Positions 53,056-62,315 of a stretch of DNA of 64,000 nucleotides are shown here, one piece after another. Origin of the DNA: Hyphomicrobium sp. D-2 (GTDB taxonomy: Bacteria; Pseudomonadota; Alphaproteobacteria; Rhizobiales; Hyphomicrobiaceae); the NCBI RefSeq assembly GCF_029872155.1, contig NZ_JARXLA010000008.1, positions 436,501 to 500,500 on the forward strand. The letters run 5' to 3'. The notes under the pieces are model-generated. The model saw nothing but the letters and a program-made list of their open reading frames with translations, made no database searches and had not been told where the DNA came from. A program made the position numbers and the translations under genes. Position 1 is the stretch's first letter. Each line of letters starts with the position of its first letter.

Positions 53056-55059
53056 TTAAGCTGCTGCCTTGCGCAGGCCGACGCCTTCGGGGCGATCAAC
53101 TTGCGGCTTAGGCACGTTGTCCGGCAGTTCGCACAGTCCGCCGCCCATATAGATCTGATGCCAGAGCTGGGTTGAGAGCACGCCCGTCAGACCCATCTTC
53201 AGGAACACGTTGATCTTGCCGCCCTTGCCCGCGCCGATGGCTTCGTAGTCGCGCAGCACGGCGTCGGTGTCGAAATAGCCGGTGCGGTTCAGCGACTCGC
53301 GGCTCATCAGTTGGCGCACATAATCCGGCGGGTTGATGAAGAATGACTCCGCCAGCGGCGCGCGGAACATGCCCTTCTTGCGGAATGCGGATTCCTTCGG
53401 CAGCACACGCGAAGCGGCGAGACGCAGGAAGTATTTGTCCTTCAGCATGCCGCGCAGCTTCCAGCGCGGATTGAGCTTCGAAACAAACTCCACGACGTCC
53501 TCATCGAGGAACGGGTAGCGCGTCTCGACGCTGTTCGCCATGGCGACGCGGTCGCCCTTGTGGTTCAGCAGCAGACCCGGCAGATGCACCTTGTAGCCGT
53601 AGTAGAGCGACTGGTTCAGCGGATCCCAGCGACGCATGCGCTCGGTGTCGATGTGCACGTCATCGTAGGCGGTGTAATCGCCCAGCTGCGCCTTCACGTC
53701 GCCGCTGAAATACTTCGCGCGCGACTGCGAAACGAGGTGATAGATCAGCGTCTGCGCGTGGGCGCGGCCCATCTTCTCGTCGATGCGCTTCAGCTGCGCG
53801 TTCGACATATGCGGCGCCATGCCGATGCGGAACATGCGGTTGACGGCATCGGAAACATGCGTGCCGCCGACATCCATGAAGTAGCTGAGCTTACGCAGCT
53901 TGAACCAGATGTAGCCGGCAAACGCTTCGTCCGAGCCTTCGCCCGTCAGCGCAACCTTATAGCCTTGGTCGTGCACCTCCTGCGCCAGACGCCACAGCGC
54001 CGCGCATGACGTGTCGATCACCGGGCTGTCGGTTGATGCGATCAGCTTGGGATAGGTGTTGGCAATTACGGAGCTGTCGGAACGCAGGATCGTCGGCTGG
54101 CTGCCGAGCGCACGTGCGGTGAATAGCGCGTCCGATGTTTCATCGAGGCCCTTGCCCGGCACCTGAATGGTGAAGCTCGGGATGGGCGAGCCACGCAGCT
54201 TCGAGGCCGTAGCCAGCACATAGGCGGAATCAACGCCGCCCGAAAGGTAGCCAACCACCGGCACATCGGCGCGTAGGCGCATCGCGACAGAACGCTGGAA
54301 CAGAGCTTCGAACTGGTCGATCAGCGCGGTTGGATCGGCAGCGTCAACTTCGTCGCCAGCGTCTGGGAAGTCGATGTCCCAGTAACGGCGCTCGACGACT
54401 TCGGCAGTCCTGCCATCGGCGTGGAATGCGATCTTGAGGTAATGGCCGGGCAGCACCGATTGGATGCCCTCGAACATCGTGCGCTGGGTGCCCTGCGCGA
54501 AGAACGTGAACACCTGATCCATGCCGCGCGGATCAAAGCGCGGCTGCACTTCGCCGGAAGCCAGAATGGCTTTGATCTCGGAACCGAAGTAGAGCCAGTC
54601 GCCCTGGCGGCTCCAGTGCAGCGGACAGATGCCAACGCGATCGCGGCCAAGGAAAACGGTGCGCTTGGTGAAGTCGATCAGCGCAACAGCGAACTGGCCC
54701 TTGAGGTGCGAGAAGACATCCTCACCGTACTCCTCATAAAGGTGCACGATGATTTCGGTGTCGGTGTGTGTACGGAATACGTGGCCCTTGGCCTCCAGCT
54801 CCGCCTTCACTTCCGGATAGTTGAACAGCTCGCCGTTGTAGACGACGCCGACGCTGCCATCTTCGTTGAAGATGGGCTGCGAGCCGTCACCGAGGCCTAC
54901 GATCGATAGCCGCCGATTGGCGAAACCGATGCCGGGCCGGAACAGATAACCGTCCTCATCGGGGCCGCGATGCAGCAGCGCGTCGGCCATTCTTCGTACG
55001 ACGGCCTGCTCCGGCTGGCGCTTGCCCGTAAGGTCGATAATTCCAGCGATGCCGCACAT
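53056..55059 (-). CDS. asnB: asparagine synthase (glutamine-hydrolysing)
   Basis: 667-aa amidotransferase. MCGIAGIIDLTGKRQPEQAV gives the catalytic Cys2 after Met removal, so the start is the ATG at 55059 (GAGG upstream), not the frame at 55143. Glutaminase domain: HRGPDEDGYLF, ANRRLSIVGLGDGSQP, VVYNGELFNYPEVK. Synthetase domain: PP-loop VGYLSGGVDSAYVLATAS and TGEGSDEAFAGYIWFKLRK. The family also includes synthases of amidated metabolites, but nothing nearby suggests one. Confidence 0.93.
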   Translation of the reverse strand: MCGIAGIIDLTGKRQPEQAVVRRMADALLHRGPDEDGYLFRPGIGFANRRLSIVGLGDGSQPIFNEDGSVGVVYNGELFNYPEVKAELEAKGHVFRTHTDTEIIVHLYEEYGEDVFSHLKGQFAVALIDFTKRTVFLGRDRVGICPLHWSRQGDWLYFGSEIKAILASGEVQPRFDPRGMDQVFTFFAQGTQRTMFEGIQSVLPGHYLKIAFHADGRTAEVVERRYWDIDFPDAGDEVDAADPTALIDQFEALFQRSVAMRLRADVPVVGYLSGGVDSAYVLATASKLRGSPIPSFTIQVPGKGLDETSDALFTARALGSQPTILRSDSSVIANTYPKLIASTDSPVIDTSCAALWRLAQEVHDQGYKVALTGEGSDEAFAGYIWFKLRKLSYFMDVGGTHVSDAVNRMFRIGMAPHMSNAQLKRIDEKMGRAHAQTLIYHLVSQSRAKYFSGDVKAQLGDYTAYDDVHIDTERMRRWDPLNQSLYYGYKVHLPGLLLNHKGDRVAMANSVETRYPFLDEDVVEFVSKLNPRWKLRGMLKDKYFLRLAASRVLPKESAFRKKGMFRAPLAESFFINPPDYVRQLMSRESLNRTGYFDTDAVLRDYEAIGAGKGGKINVFLKMGLTGVLSTQLWHQIYMGGGLCELPDNVPKPQVDRPEGVGLRKAAA

Positions 55060-55234
55060 AGGTCCTCGTTTGATGGGGGCGATTCGGCTTGAGGGGTAAA
55101 ATGCACCCCGCGCAGGTAAACGGCCGGTTACACAACGTCGCAAATAGCGCCGGCCATTGGTGATTTAAATGGCGCGCGGGCGGATCGTTGCCAGAACAAC
55201 TAAGTCGACACAAGTAACTTGTGCGCAAGAATTC

Positions 55235-56056
55235 TCAAAACAGTTCGAGCGATTTGAGGCTCGCATAGCCTTCGCGGCCAACAATAATGTGATCGTGAAC
55301 AGCAATTCCCAAAGGTGCGGCAGTCGAAACGATCAGCTTTGTCATGTCGACATCGGCGCGCGACGGCGTCGGATCGCCAGAGGGATGATTATGAACCAGA
55401 ATTACCGCCGTAGCTGAAAGCTCAAGCGCCCGTTTCACTACTTCGCGGACGTAAACCGGCGTGTGATCCACGGTGCCGCGCTGCTGCACTTCGTCGGCGA
55501 TCAGGCGGTTGCGCTTGTCGAGAAACAGGATGCGGAATTGCTCGCACTGTTCATAGCGCTGGGCCGCCAGCAGATAATCCAGCACCTGCCGTGACGACGA
55601 CATGGCCGGGCGCTGCACGATTTCCGAGCGCATTAGCCGCAGGGCCGCGGCGCGTACAACTTTCAGCTCGGTGATGACGGAATCGCCGACGCCGGCAATT
55701 TCTTTCAGCCGCTGCTCCGGCGCACTGATCACCTCGGCGAATGTGCCGAAGCGCGCCAGCAGTTGCTTGGCGAGGCTTTTGGTATCGCGGCGCGGGATGG
55801 CCCGGAACAGCAGCATCTCCAGCAGCTCATAGTCCGGCAACGCATCATCGCCGCCTTTGCGGAAGCGTTCACGCAGCCGCTGGCGATGGCCGAGATAGTC
55901 GGGCGGAGGTTCCTGGGTGATGGAGGCTGTCGGCGCGGATAGCGTTGCGGTTTCAGATGGTGAAGCGGTAGGCGATGCGGCGAGGAACGTTCCCTGCGGA
56001 TTGTCCTCTACACTCGCCCCCGATCCGCTATCGGATCGCTTACCCCGTGACGCCAT
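55235..56056 (-). CDS. radC: RadC/JAB-domain protein
   Basis: 273-aa RadC family protein. An N-terminal helix-hairpin-helix region ([20 protein letters not shown] and [13 protein letters not shown]) precedes the JAB domain, with the complete JAMM motif in [20 protein letters not shown]. The first 50 residues are Ser/Ala/Pro-rich and unconserved. The historical link to DNA repair is weak; the family's role is unsettled. It begins 19 bp after the map stop, so it is likely cotranscribed with map. Confidence 0.92.
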   Translation of the reverse strand: MASRGKRSDSGSGASVEDNPQGTFLAASPTASPSETATLSAPTASITQEPPPDYLGHRQRLRERFRKGGDDALPDYELLEMLLFRAIPRRDTKSLAKQLLARFGTFAEVISAPEQRLKEIAGVGDSVITELKVVRAAALRLMRSEIVQRPAMSSSRQVLDYLLAAQRYEQCEQFRILFLDKRNRLIADEVQQRGTVDHTPVYVREVVKRALELSATAVILVHNHPSGDPTPSRADVDMTKLIVSTAAPLGIAVHDHIIVGREGYASLKSLELF

Positions 56057-56075
56057 CACTCAAAGCCGCCATGCG

Positions 56076-56897
56076 TTACTGTTCGAACTTCGGGAATTCC
56101 AGCCCGGCGGGCGAATGGGTGAACACTTCGCAGCCCGTCTCCGTCACGCCGATGCTGTGCTCGAACTGGGCTGACAGCTCGCGGTCGCGCGTCACAGCGG
56201 TCCAGCCGTCGTTCAAAACCTTCACGTGCGGGCGGCCGAGATTGATCATCGGCTCGATGGTGAAGATCATTCCCGGCTCCAGCACCACGCCTTCGCCCGG
56301 CTCGCCGTAGTGCAGGATGTTGGGGCGGTCGTGGAACACTTGCCCGAGGCCGTGGCCGCAGAAATCGCGCACGACGGAGCAGCGCTCGCCTTCCGCATAG
56401 GGCTGGATCGCCGCGCCAATGTCGCCCGTGGTGGCGCCGGGGCGCACGGCATCGATGCCACGCTTCAGCGCTTCATAGGTGATGGCGATGAGGCGCTCTG
56501 CCTTGCGCGAGATTTTGCCCACCGCATACATGCGCGAGGTGTCGCCATGCCAGCCATCGACAATCAGCGTCACGTCGATGTTGAGGATCTCGCCTTCGCG
56601 CAGCGGCTTGGGCCCCGGAATGCCATGGCAGACGACGTGGTTGATAGACGTGCAGATGGCCTTGGGGAAGCCGCGATAGTTCAGAGGCGCCGGGTAGGCA
56701 TTGTGATCGAGCGCGAACTTCAGCACCCGCTCGTCCAGCTCTTCGGTGGTCACGCCGGGCTTCACGTGCTCGGTCAGCATGTCCAGTGCTTCCGCCGCCA
56801 GCCGTCCGGCTTTGTGCATGCCGGCAAATGCTTCGGGCCCATGCAGCTTTATCTTCTCACTGCGGGCGGACACGCGTCCGACTTCAACGTTCGACAT
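56076..56897 (-). CDS. map: methionine aminopeptidase, type I
   Basis: Removes the initiator Met from nascent proteins. Metal ligands are visible in order: the two Asp in NIDVTLIVDGWHGDTSRM, the His in CGHGLGQVFHDRP, the Glu in FTIEPMI and the Glu in QFEHSIGVTE. The ATG at 56897 gives 273 aa, close to the family length plus a short N-terminal extension; the frame back to 56987 adds hydrophobic residues that do not belong to the family. Confidence 0.95.
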   Translation of the reverse strand: MSNVEVGRVSARSEKIKLHGPEAFAGMHKAGRLAAEALDMLTEHVKPGVTTEELDERVLKFALDHNAYPAPLNYRGFPKAICTSINHVVCHGIPGPKPLREGEILNIDVTLIVDGWHGDTSRMYAVGKISRKAERLIAITYEALKRGIDAVRPGATTGDIGAAIQPYAEGERCSVVRDFCGHGLGQVFHDRPNILHYGEPGEGVVLEPGMIFTIEPMINLGRPHVKVLNDGWTAVTRDRELSAQFEHSIGVTETGCEVFTHSPAGLEFPKFEQ

Positions 56898-56973
56898 GGT
56901 CTGGTCCTGGAGCCTTGAGCGGGTGGAGGAGCGGGATGCTGCAAATAAAGTAAGGGCAGCCGCGCCAAAAAGC

Positions 56974-57005
56974 AAAAAACGGCGCACCGCGAGGCACGCC
57001 GTTTT
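56974..57005 (-). terminator. rho-independent terminator of rplS (minus strand)
   Basis: AAAACGGCG (56976-56984) pairs with CGCCGTTTT (56997-57005); on minus the stem ends CGCCGTTTTTTG. It lies 42 bp after the rplS stop and before map. Confidence 0.9.
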
Positions 57006-57046
57006 GAATTCTTGATGCCGGCCGGGATGGCCGTTCAGCTAAAGGC

Positions 57047-57697
57047 TTAGCCCTGAGCTTCTTCGGCCGGAACTTCAGCCACAGCGGCTTCAGCGATCAG
57101 CGTACGAGCCTGGCCGACCCAGTCGTCCTTCTCGATGCGGCCGTCCAGCTTCAGCGTCTCGTCGATGTGTGCGATGTCATCGTCCGAGAGGTTGGCGATC
57201 TGCTCAAGCTTGATAGCGTTGAGGTGGCGCAGAGCAGCAGCCAGATTGGCGTCGATGCCCTTGATCTGCGTCAGATCCTCAGGCTCGCCCTTCTGCTTCT
57301 TGAAGCCCTTCCAGGCAGCGTTGAGGCGGCGGGCGCGGGCGTCTGAACGCTCCGGAATACGGGCTGCCTTACCGCGACGGCCACGGAGATAGTAAAGCTT
57401 GGCGCGGCGAACCTTACCGCGGCGGATAACCTCGATCTCGGCGATGTACGGCGAGTAGATCGGGAACACGCGCTCCACGCCCTCACCATAGGAGATCTTG
57501 CGGACAGTGAAGCTCTCGTTGATGCCACCGCCGGAGCGGCTGATCACGACGCCTTCATAGGCCTGCGTACGGGTGTTGGCGCCCTCGATCACCTTCACCA
57601 TCACCTTGACGGTGTCTCCGGGACCGAATTCGGGAACGGGGCGCTTTGCGATTACAGCGCTGATCTGCTCGCGCTCGATCTCTTGGATGACGTTCAT
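57047..57697 (-). CDS. rplS: 50S ribosomal protein L19 with C-terminal helix-hairpin-helix-like extension
   Basis: Large-subunit bridge protein. Residues 1-120 are L19: [51 protein letters not shown] and [19 protein letters not shown]. After a linker, residues about 140-205 ([48 protein letters not shown]) form a helix-hairpin-helix-type domain of the kind attached to L21 or NuoE in many Hyphomicrobiales. Total 216 aa against about 115-130 for plain L19. The ATG at 57697 removes 21 upstream residues. It belongs with trmD 311 bp upstream. Confidence 0.95.
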   Translation of the reverse strand: MNVIQEIEREQISAVIAKRPVPEFGPGDTVKVMVKVIEGANTRTQAYEGVVISRSGGGINESFTVRKISYGEGVERVFPIYSPYIAEIEVIRRGKVRRAKLYYLRGRRGKAARIPERSDARARRLNAAWKGFKKQKGEPEDLTQIKGIDANLAAALRHLNAIKLEQIANLSDDDIAHIDETLKLDGRIEKDDWVGQARTLIAEAAVAEVPAEEAQG

Positions 57698-58008
57698 AGG
57701 GCACCTGACCGTGAAAAACTGGAGCAACAGGCCGTTGAGGCTCGGCGGACTGGCCGGCACCCCTAAACGGCATCATTAGGGAATTTGGGCCGGTTCATAG
57801 ACGAATTGCGATGGGTTGTCGATATGGTTGGAGGCGATTTGTCGCCGCCGTCGCATCAAATCGAGCCGCGAGTTGTCGCGGGGCACCGATGCAACACGAA
57901 AAACCGGAGAAGCCGCCTGATGCGGAACCCCGCACAGTCCGCATGAACCGCGTGTTTCAGCCCCATATTGCTGGAAATAGTGCCCGCAGCGCAACCGGAA
58001 AGCGCTGC
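57698..58008. other. trmD-rplS intergenic region, 311 bp
   Basis: Longer than usual for this gene pair. No ORF with coding character on either strand beyond antisense shadows, and no terminator. It may contain an rplS leader or promoter, but nothing specific is seen. Confidence 0.45.
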
Positions 58009-58728
58009 TTAACCCTTGCCGCCGATGAGGTCCGGACGTCGCTCCGCGGTGATGCGCTCGGCCTGCTCGCGGCGCCATTTGGCGACCTTGGCATGGTCGC
58101 CCGACAGCAGAATGTCCGGTATGGCGCGGCCTTCCCACTCGCGGGGTTTGGTGTACTGCGGATATTCCAGCAGCCCGTTTTCAAAACTTTCTTCGCTCAA
58201 GGAAGCGCTGGTGCCCATCACGCCGGGCAGCAGGCGCACACAGGCATCCATCAGCACCATCGCCGCCAGTTCGCCGCCGGACAGCACATAATCGCCGATG
58301 GAGACCTCGCGCATCTGGCGTCCGGCGATCACGCGCTCATCGACGCCCTCAAAGCGGCCTGCCAGCAGCATGACGCCGGGGCCAGCGGCCAGCTCCGCTG
58401 CCAGCGCCTGCGAAAGCGGCTCGCCCCGGGGCGACATATAGATCAGCGGCGTGTCGGGTTCGGTTGTGCGGGCGTGATCGATGGCGGCGGCCAGAACGTC
58501 GGCGCGCATCACCATGCCGGCGCCGCCACCGGCCGGGCTGTCATCGACGGCGCGATGCCGCCCGAGGCCGAATTCGCGAATAAATACAGTGTTGAGAGAC
58601 CAGAGCCCGGCTTCCAGTGCCTGACCGCTGAGGGACAGGCCGAGCGGACCGGGAAACATTTCCGGAAACAGGGTCAGCACCGTAGCGCGCCACGCCGGAT
58701 GATCGGTCTTCTCAGGAAAATGCGCCAT
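58009..58728 (-). CDS. trmD: tRNA (guanine37-N1)-methyltransferase
   Basis: SPOUT-fold enzyme making m1G37 in tRNA. Motifs: [17 protein letters not shown] at the start, [44 protein letters not shown] and [20 protein letters not shown], the deep-knot SAM site. The ATG at 58728 gives 239 aa, typical; longer frames reach 58800. It is separated from rimM, its normal upstream partner, by about 50 kb and lies in the opposite orientation. A terminator precedes it at 58844-58881, so it needs its own promoter. Confidence 0.95.
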   Translation of the reverse strand: MAHFPEKTDHPAWRATVLTLFPEMFPGPLGLSLSGQALEAGLWSLNTVFIREFGLGRHRAVDDSPAGGGAGMVMRADVLAAAIDHARTTEPDTPLIYMSPRGEPLSQALAAELAAGPGVMLLAGRFEGVDERVIAGRQMREVSIGDYVLSGGELAAMVLMDACVRLLPGVMGTSASLSEESFENGLLEYPQYTKPREWEGRAIPDILLSGDHAKVAKWRREQAERITAERRPDLIGGKG

Positions 58729-58843
58729 CGCCGCCAACTCGTTATGCGGGCCAGTTCCCGCCATACCCGGCTTATATGGCCGTGCGCGCCCTGCTGTCAC
58801 CCTTCGCCCCGGCTGGCCGTCGATGAATGCCAGGTTCGCCAGA

Positions 58844-58881
58844 CAGAAACGCCGCCCCGAGGCTGGCTCAAGGGCGGCGTT
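58844..58881 (-). terminator. rho-independent terminator of the DUF1330 gene (minus strand)
   Basis: AACGCCGCCC (58848-58857) pairs with GGGCGGCGTT (58872-58881), 10 bp; on minus it is followed by TTTCTGTCT. It separates the DUF1330 gene from trmD. Confidence 0.8.
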
Positions 58882-58953
58882 AAACCGATGCTGCGAGGCG
58901 GCAACGGGTGCCAGACTTGGGCGTCAGGCCCCAAGCTCCGGAGACGTCAGGCG

Positions 58954-59241
58954 TCAGACGCCCTCCACCACAACCATGTGCAGCGTGCCAGCGCCTTCGC
59001 GCAGCTTACGGGCCTCGGCATATTCCGGCGAGGAAGCATAGGCGAGGGCGGTGTCGTAGCTGTCGAACTCGATGACAACGTTGCGGGCAAGGCCATCACC
59101 TTCGATGATCTTGGCCTGACCGCCACGCACGACCGGCTTGCCGGCGAACTTATCGAGAGCGACCTTCGACTTGGCGACGTATTCGGCCCACTTGTCCGGA
59201 TTGGTCACTTCTGCGCGCACGATCACATAGCCCTTGGCCAT
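58954..59241 (-). CDS. DUF1330 family protein
   Basis: 95-aa ferredoxin-like dimeric alpha-beta barrel protein: MAKGYVIVRAEVTNPDKWAE, KIIEGDGLARNVVIEFDSYD and YASSPEYAEARKLREGAG are the hallmarks of the family, whose function is not established. It begins 40 bp after pyrF on the same strand, a common pairing in Hyphomicrobiales, and ends before a terminator. Confidence 0.92.
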   Translation of the reverse strand: MAKGYVIVRAEVTNPDKWAEYVAKSKVALDKFAGKPVVRGGQAKIIEGDGLARNVVIEFDSYDTALAYASSPEYAEARKLREGAGTLHMVVVEGV

Positions 59242-59281
59242 CTAAGTTCTCCGTTATTTTTCAGATTGATGCGATGGTTTG

Positions 59282-59992
59282 TTAAATCGAAGCCTGAGCT
59301 TCGCGGATGTGGTTGCAGAACGTCTCGGCGGCCAGGCGCGGGGCGTCGGCTTGCGTGATCGGCCGCCCCACAACGAGGTGGCTGGCGCCCGCTCTGATGG
59401 CATTGTCCGGCGTGGTGATGCGCTGCTGATCGTCGGTCGAGCTGCCGGTCAGACGGATGCCAGGCGTGACGATCAGGAAGTCGGGGCCGGTTGCCTCGCG
59501 GATGCGTGCAGCCTCCTGCCCGGATGCGATGACGCCATCGAAGCCGGCTTCCTGCGCCAGCAGCGCCCGGCGCAGAACAAGATCGGCCGGGGCCAGAGAT
59601 GTGCCCTGCTCGGCCAGATCATCGGCGGTGAGATTGGTCAGCACCGTCACCGCCAGCAGCTTCAGTTTACTATCGCCGCGCCCGGAAACCGCGGCGCGCA
59701 TCGTTTTCAGGTCGTGGCCATGCACGGTCAGCATGTCGAGGCCCAGCTCGGTGACATTAGCGACCGCGCGCTCGACTGTGTTGCCGATGTCGAGAAACTT
59801 CATATCCAGGAAAACGTGCTTCCCGTCGGCCTTCAGCGCCTGCGCCAGATCGAGGCCGCCCGCGAACAGCAGCTCCAGTCCTACTTTGTAGAAGGTGACG
59901 CTGTCGCCCAGGGTGGCGATCAGGCGCCGGGCTTCCTCGATCGTTGGCATGTCGAGGGCGACGATTAAACGGTTTTTGGCGGCAGTCGTCAT
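59282..59992 (-). CDS. pyrF: orotidine 5'-phosphate decarboxylase
   Basis: Last step of UMP synthesis. RLIVALDMPTIEEARRLIA starts the barrel; the catalytic Lys-Asp set is in FLDMKFLDIGNTVERAV; the phosphate loop is TPGIRLTGSSTDDQQRITTP and VVGRPIT. The ATG at 59992 gives 236 aa, normal; the open frame runs to 60157 without family match. Confidence 0.97.
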   Translation of the reverse strand: MTTAAKNRLIVALDMPTIEEARRLIATLGDSVTFYKVGLELLFAGGLDLAQALKADGKHVFLDMKFLDIGNTVERAVANVTELGLDMLTVHGHDLKTMRAAVSGRGDSKLKLLAVTVLTNLTADDLAEQGTSLAPADLVLRRALLAQEAGFDGVIASGQEAARIREATGPDFLIVTPGIRLTGSSTDDQQRITTPDNAIRAGASHLVVGRPITQADAPRLAAETFCNHIREAQASI

Positions 59993-60217
59993 GGCTTTCA
60001 AGGCGGCTGTTGGCTGGAGTACTTTGCGGAAAAGTGGGAACCTATTTTCCGACAAGAAGCACGAAAAACAAATGTCTAGAGCCTTTCCGCGATCCAGCGA
60101 AACGCTGAAAGGATCCAGAATGCAGTTAGCCATGCAGCACGAGGGCGGTGAGTGCAAGGGGCAGGCGCGTCCTCCCAGGCCACGGGTGGCCGATGCCCGA
60201 ACGCATTAAGCCTGCTG

Positions 60218-61048
60218 TCAATCGCTGAAACTGTAGTTGATGCCCACGCGCGCGATGTTCGCGGTCACATCAACGGAGGTATTCAGCGGGCTGCGTTCGG
60301 GACCTGCCTGTGGAACAACGATGCCCTTGGTCGTTACCTTGCCGAGATCGACATAGAGATATTCGGCCTTGATGGACCATGGCCCGCCGAGATTGGCTTC
60401 GATGCCGCCGCCAAGGGTGTAGCCGGCTTTGGTGCGGGTGCGAGAACTCGCGCCCTGCGTCGCTCTCTGAGGGCCAAGAGCGACTAATCTGTCGAAGAAT
60501 TCGTTTGAGGCTTTTACGTCGCTGAGTGCGAGGCCGCTGGTGAAATAAAGCAGCATATCAGGCGTGGCGAGCCAGCCGAGACGCCCGCGGGCGGTCAGCA
60601 GCCAGTCGGTGGAATAGGAGGCTTTGACCGTATACGCGGGGCCCGGGAAAGTTGGGTAGGGAACGTCAACGGCGCCCCGTCCGCCGTTCAGATCGAAGGC
60701 GCCGAAGTCTACTTCCGCGCCAATCAGAAACTGATTGAAGCGCTGGTTGGCGCCCAATTGCACGCCGCCGGTGAACGAGCCAGAGCGCGCCTTACCCGAG
60801 GCGTTTTGTTCGATGGAGGCGATGTTCTCGTCGCTGGTGAAGAACGACGTGGCATTCACCTCGCCGACGTCCGTCGTGGTGTCGCCGCTGCCCCATGCGC
60901 CGCCGGCGAAGGCACCGACATAGAAGCCGTTCCATGGGTCAGTCTGGGTTGAGTCGGCCCGGGCCGGAGACGCGGCTGCAACCGAAAGGGCTGCCGTGAC
61001 GGCGAGGTATGAGCATTGCCAGAACCTGCGTGCCTGCGCCGCTGCCAT
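60218..61048 (-). CDS. outer membrane beta-barrel porin, Omp25/Omp31 family
   Basis: 276 aa from the ATG at 61048. Signal peptide with YLAVTAALSVAAASPARA. The mature protein is an eight-strand-type barrel: WNGFYVGAFAGGAWGSGD, FTGGVQLGANQRFNQFLIGA, LLTARGRLGWLATPDMLLYF, GYTLGGGIEANLGGPWSIKA and a terminal strand ending NIARVGINYSFSD with a final aromatic cluster. Such proteins are abundant structural surface proteins in Hyphomicrobiales. Divergent from the leader ORF at 61181. Confidence 0.88.
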   Translation of the reverse strand: MAAAQARRFWQCSYLAVTAALSVAAASPARADSTQTDPWNGFYVGAFAGGAWGSGDTTTDVGEVNATSFFTSDENIASIEQNASGKARSGSFTGGVQLGANQRFNQFLIGAEVDFGAFDLNGGRGAVDVPYPTFPGPAYTVKASYSTDWLLTARGRLGWLATPDMLLYFTSGLALSDVKASNEFFDRLVALGPQRATQGASSRTRTKAGYTLGGGIEANLGGPWSIKAEYLYVDLGKVTTKGIVVPQAGPERSPLNTSVDVTANIARVGINYSFSD

Positions 61049-61180
61049 TTCCAGATCCCTCGCGCGAATTTTGGCAAGGCTACACGCGATAGAGGATTTC
61101 ACTCAACCCAAGCGGGACTGTATCGTCCCACGGTTGTGGCGATTAGAGCACATTGTGCAACGGACTCGGGAAAAATTGAT

Positions 61181-61288
61181 ATGAGCACAATTGACGAACA
61201 TGCATTGGCACTCGACTATGGCGAGTGCCGACTCGTTCGGCACAAAGGGAAACCCCATCCGCCTCGTGAACGGATGGGGCTGAAATAA
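61181..61288 (+). CDS. possible 35-aa leader peptide before the Cas2-fold gene
   Basis: ATG at 61181 with GGGA nine bases upstream reads MSTIDEHALALDYGECRLVR, then HKGKPHPPRERMGLK and TAA. The coding DNA contains the hairpins listed next. A palindrome GCACATTGTGC at 61148-61158 lies just upstream and could be an operator. It ends 94 bp before the Cas2-fold gene. It may be a small protein, a leader or chance. Confidence 0.35.
   Translation: MSTIDEHALALDYGECRLVRHKGKPHPPRERMGLK
61207..61279 (+). promoter_or_regulatory. competing hairpins in a leader region
   Basis: Three stems: GGCACTCG/CGAGTGCC (61207-61229, 8 bp), GTGCCGA/TCGGCAC (61225-61243, 7 bp) and CCCCATCCG/CGGATGGGG (61253-61279, 9 bp). 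The first two share bases 61225-61229, so they cannot form together, as in attenuators. The last stem is not followed by a T-run. Confidence 0.45.
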
Positions 61289-61381
61289 ACCGCCGGGTAG
61301 GGCGGCGTGTGATCACCAGCGGACAATGAGTCCGTTTTGGGGATGCTGTCAAGCCCTGCCCGGCATCATGAGGATGCCATA

Positions 61382-61660
61382 ATGGCAAATTTCATCGTTA
61401 GCTACGATCTCAATGGCAGTTCTCCATCTCATGAAGAAATGGATGAACATGTGAGATTCGTTGCATCGCGAAGCGGTCGGCTCTTGGAATCAGTATGGTG
61501 GGTTTCCTACTGGGGGAGTGCAGCGCAGCTTCGTGATCAGCTCAAAGTCATTCTCGGCTCTGAAGACCTTCTGCTAGTGGCGGAGGCAAGAGACGCCGCG
61601 TGGACTTCGCTGTTGGTTGACCACCATGGTTTTGTGGAAGCTTGGCACGCAGCGGCCTAA
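61382..61660 (+). CDS. solo Cas2-fold protein (SinR-like family), second copy
   Basis: 92 aa: MANFIVSYDLNGSSPSHEEM, SRSGRLLESVWWVSYWGSA, LRDQLKVILGSEDLLLVAEA. This is the beta-alpha-beta pattern of Cas2-like ferredoxin-fold proteins, with the Asp after the first strand (SYDL). The ATG at 61382 begins the match; the frame extends to 61337. GC is lower than in the neighbours (about 50 percent at 61441-61500), suggesting transfer. It shares fold pattern and length of core with the protein at 36328 but little sequence. No cas1 and no CRISPR array nearby. Confidence 0.75.
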   Translation: MANFIVSYDLNGSSPSHEEMDEHVRFVASRSGRLLESVWWVSYWGSAAQLRDQLKVILGSEDLLLVAEARDAAWTSLLVDHHGFVEAWHAAA

Positions 61661-61717
61661 GTTTGAGAGTAGAGTTGGGTGCAGCGATAAGTAGGCGCTG
61701 CACCTCGCCTTATCTAG

Positions 61718-62308
61718 CTAGGCGCCGCGTAGCACGCGCGCGGTGTGGGCCGCACGTTGGATCAGCGCCTTCAGCATTTCCTGGCTGTCTTTGTTCTTCA
61801 GGTGGCCGTCGGTGTCGAAGGCCTCCGCAGTGCGGGGCAGTGCGAACTGATCCGGCAGCACCAGCGCGCCAAGGCCAAGCTCCAGCACGTGGCGCACGTC
61901 GGTAAGGCCCCGCAGGCCACCCATGCCGCCGGGCGAAGCCGCGCCAAGCGCGAACACCCGTGTCTTGAACACCTGCTTGCCGCTGGGCTCAGGCGCGTTC
62001 ACCCGGCTGACCCAATCGAGCGTGTTCTTCAGCAGCGCGGTGATTGAAGCGTTGTATTCCGGGCAGGCGATAAAAATGGCATCGTGCTCGGCCATCAGGT
62101 TCTTGAACTGCACCGCATTTTCAGGCGCTCCGGCGATGGCTTCATCATCGCCGTTGTAGAGCGGCATCGGATAATCTTCGAGGTCGGCGAAGGTTGCCTC
62201 AATGCCGTTGGCTTCGGCGATTAAGGCGCCAAGCCGAGCAAGCTGCTTGTTATAGGAGCCGGCGCGCGCCGACCCCGCGAAGAACAGCATCTTCACCGTG
62301 TCGCCCAT
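61718..62308 (-). CDS. NAD(P)H-dependent FMN reductase
   Basis: 196-aa flavodoxin-fold oxidoreductase. KMLFFAGSARAGSYNKQLAR is the FMN-phosphate loop; ACPEYNASITALLKNTLDWV is the signature of the NADPH-dependent FMN/azoreductase family; FALGAASPGGMGGLRGL follows. Likely reduces quinones, chromate or flavin; the substrate is not readable. It begins eight bases after the dnaJ stop, on the same strand. Confidence 0.9.
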   Translation of the reverse strand: MGDTVKMLFFAGSARAGSYNKQLARLGALIAEANGIEATFADLEDYPMPLYNGDDEAIAGAPENAVQFKNLMAEHDAIFIACPEYNASITALLKNTLDWVSRVNAPEPSGKQVFKTRVFALGAASPGGMGGLRGLTDVRHVLELGLGALVLPDQFALPRTAEAFDTDGHLKNKDSQEMLKALIQRAAHTARVLRGA

Positions 62309-62315
62309 CGCAGCC

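Noticed and set aside
57811-59358. 515-codon open frame on plus across trmD and DUF1330
   Set aside because: It covers two clearly conserved minus-strand genes and a terminator, and the translation has no domain pattern.
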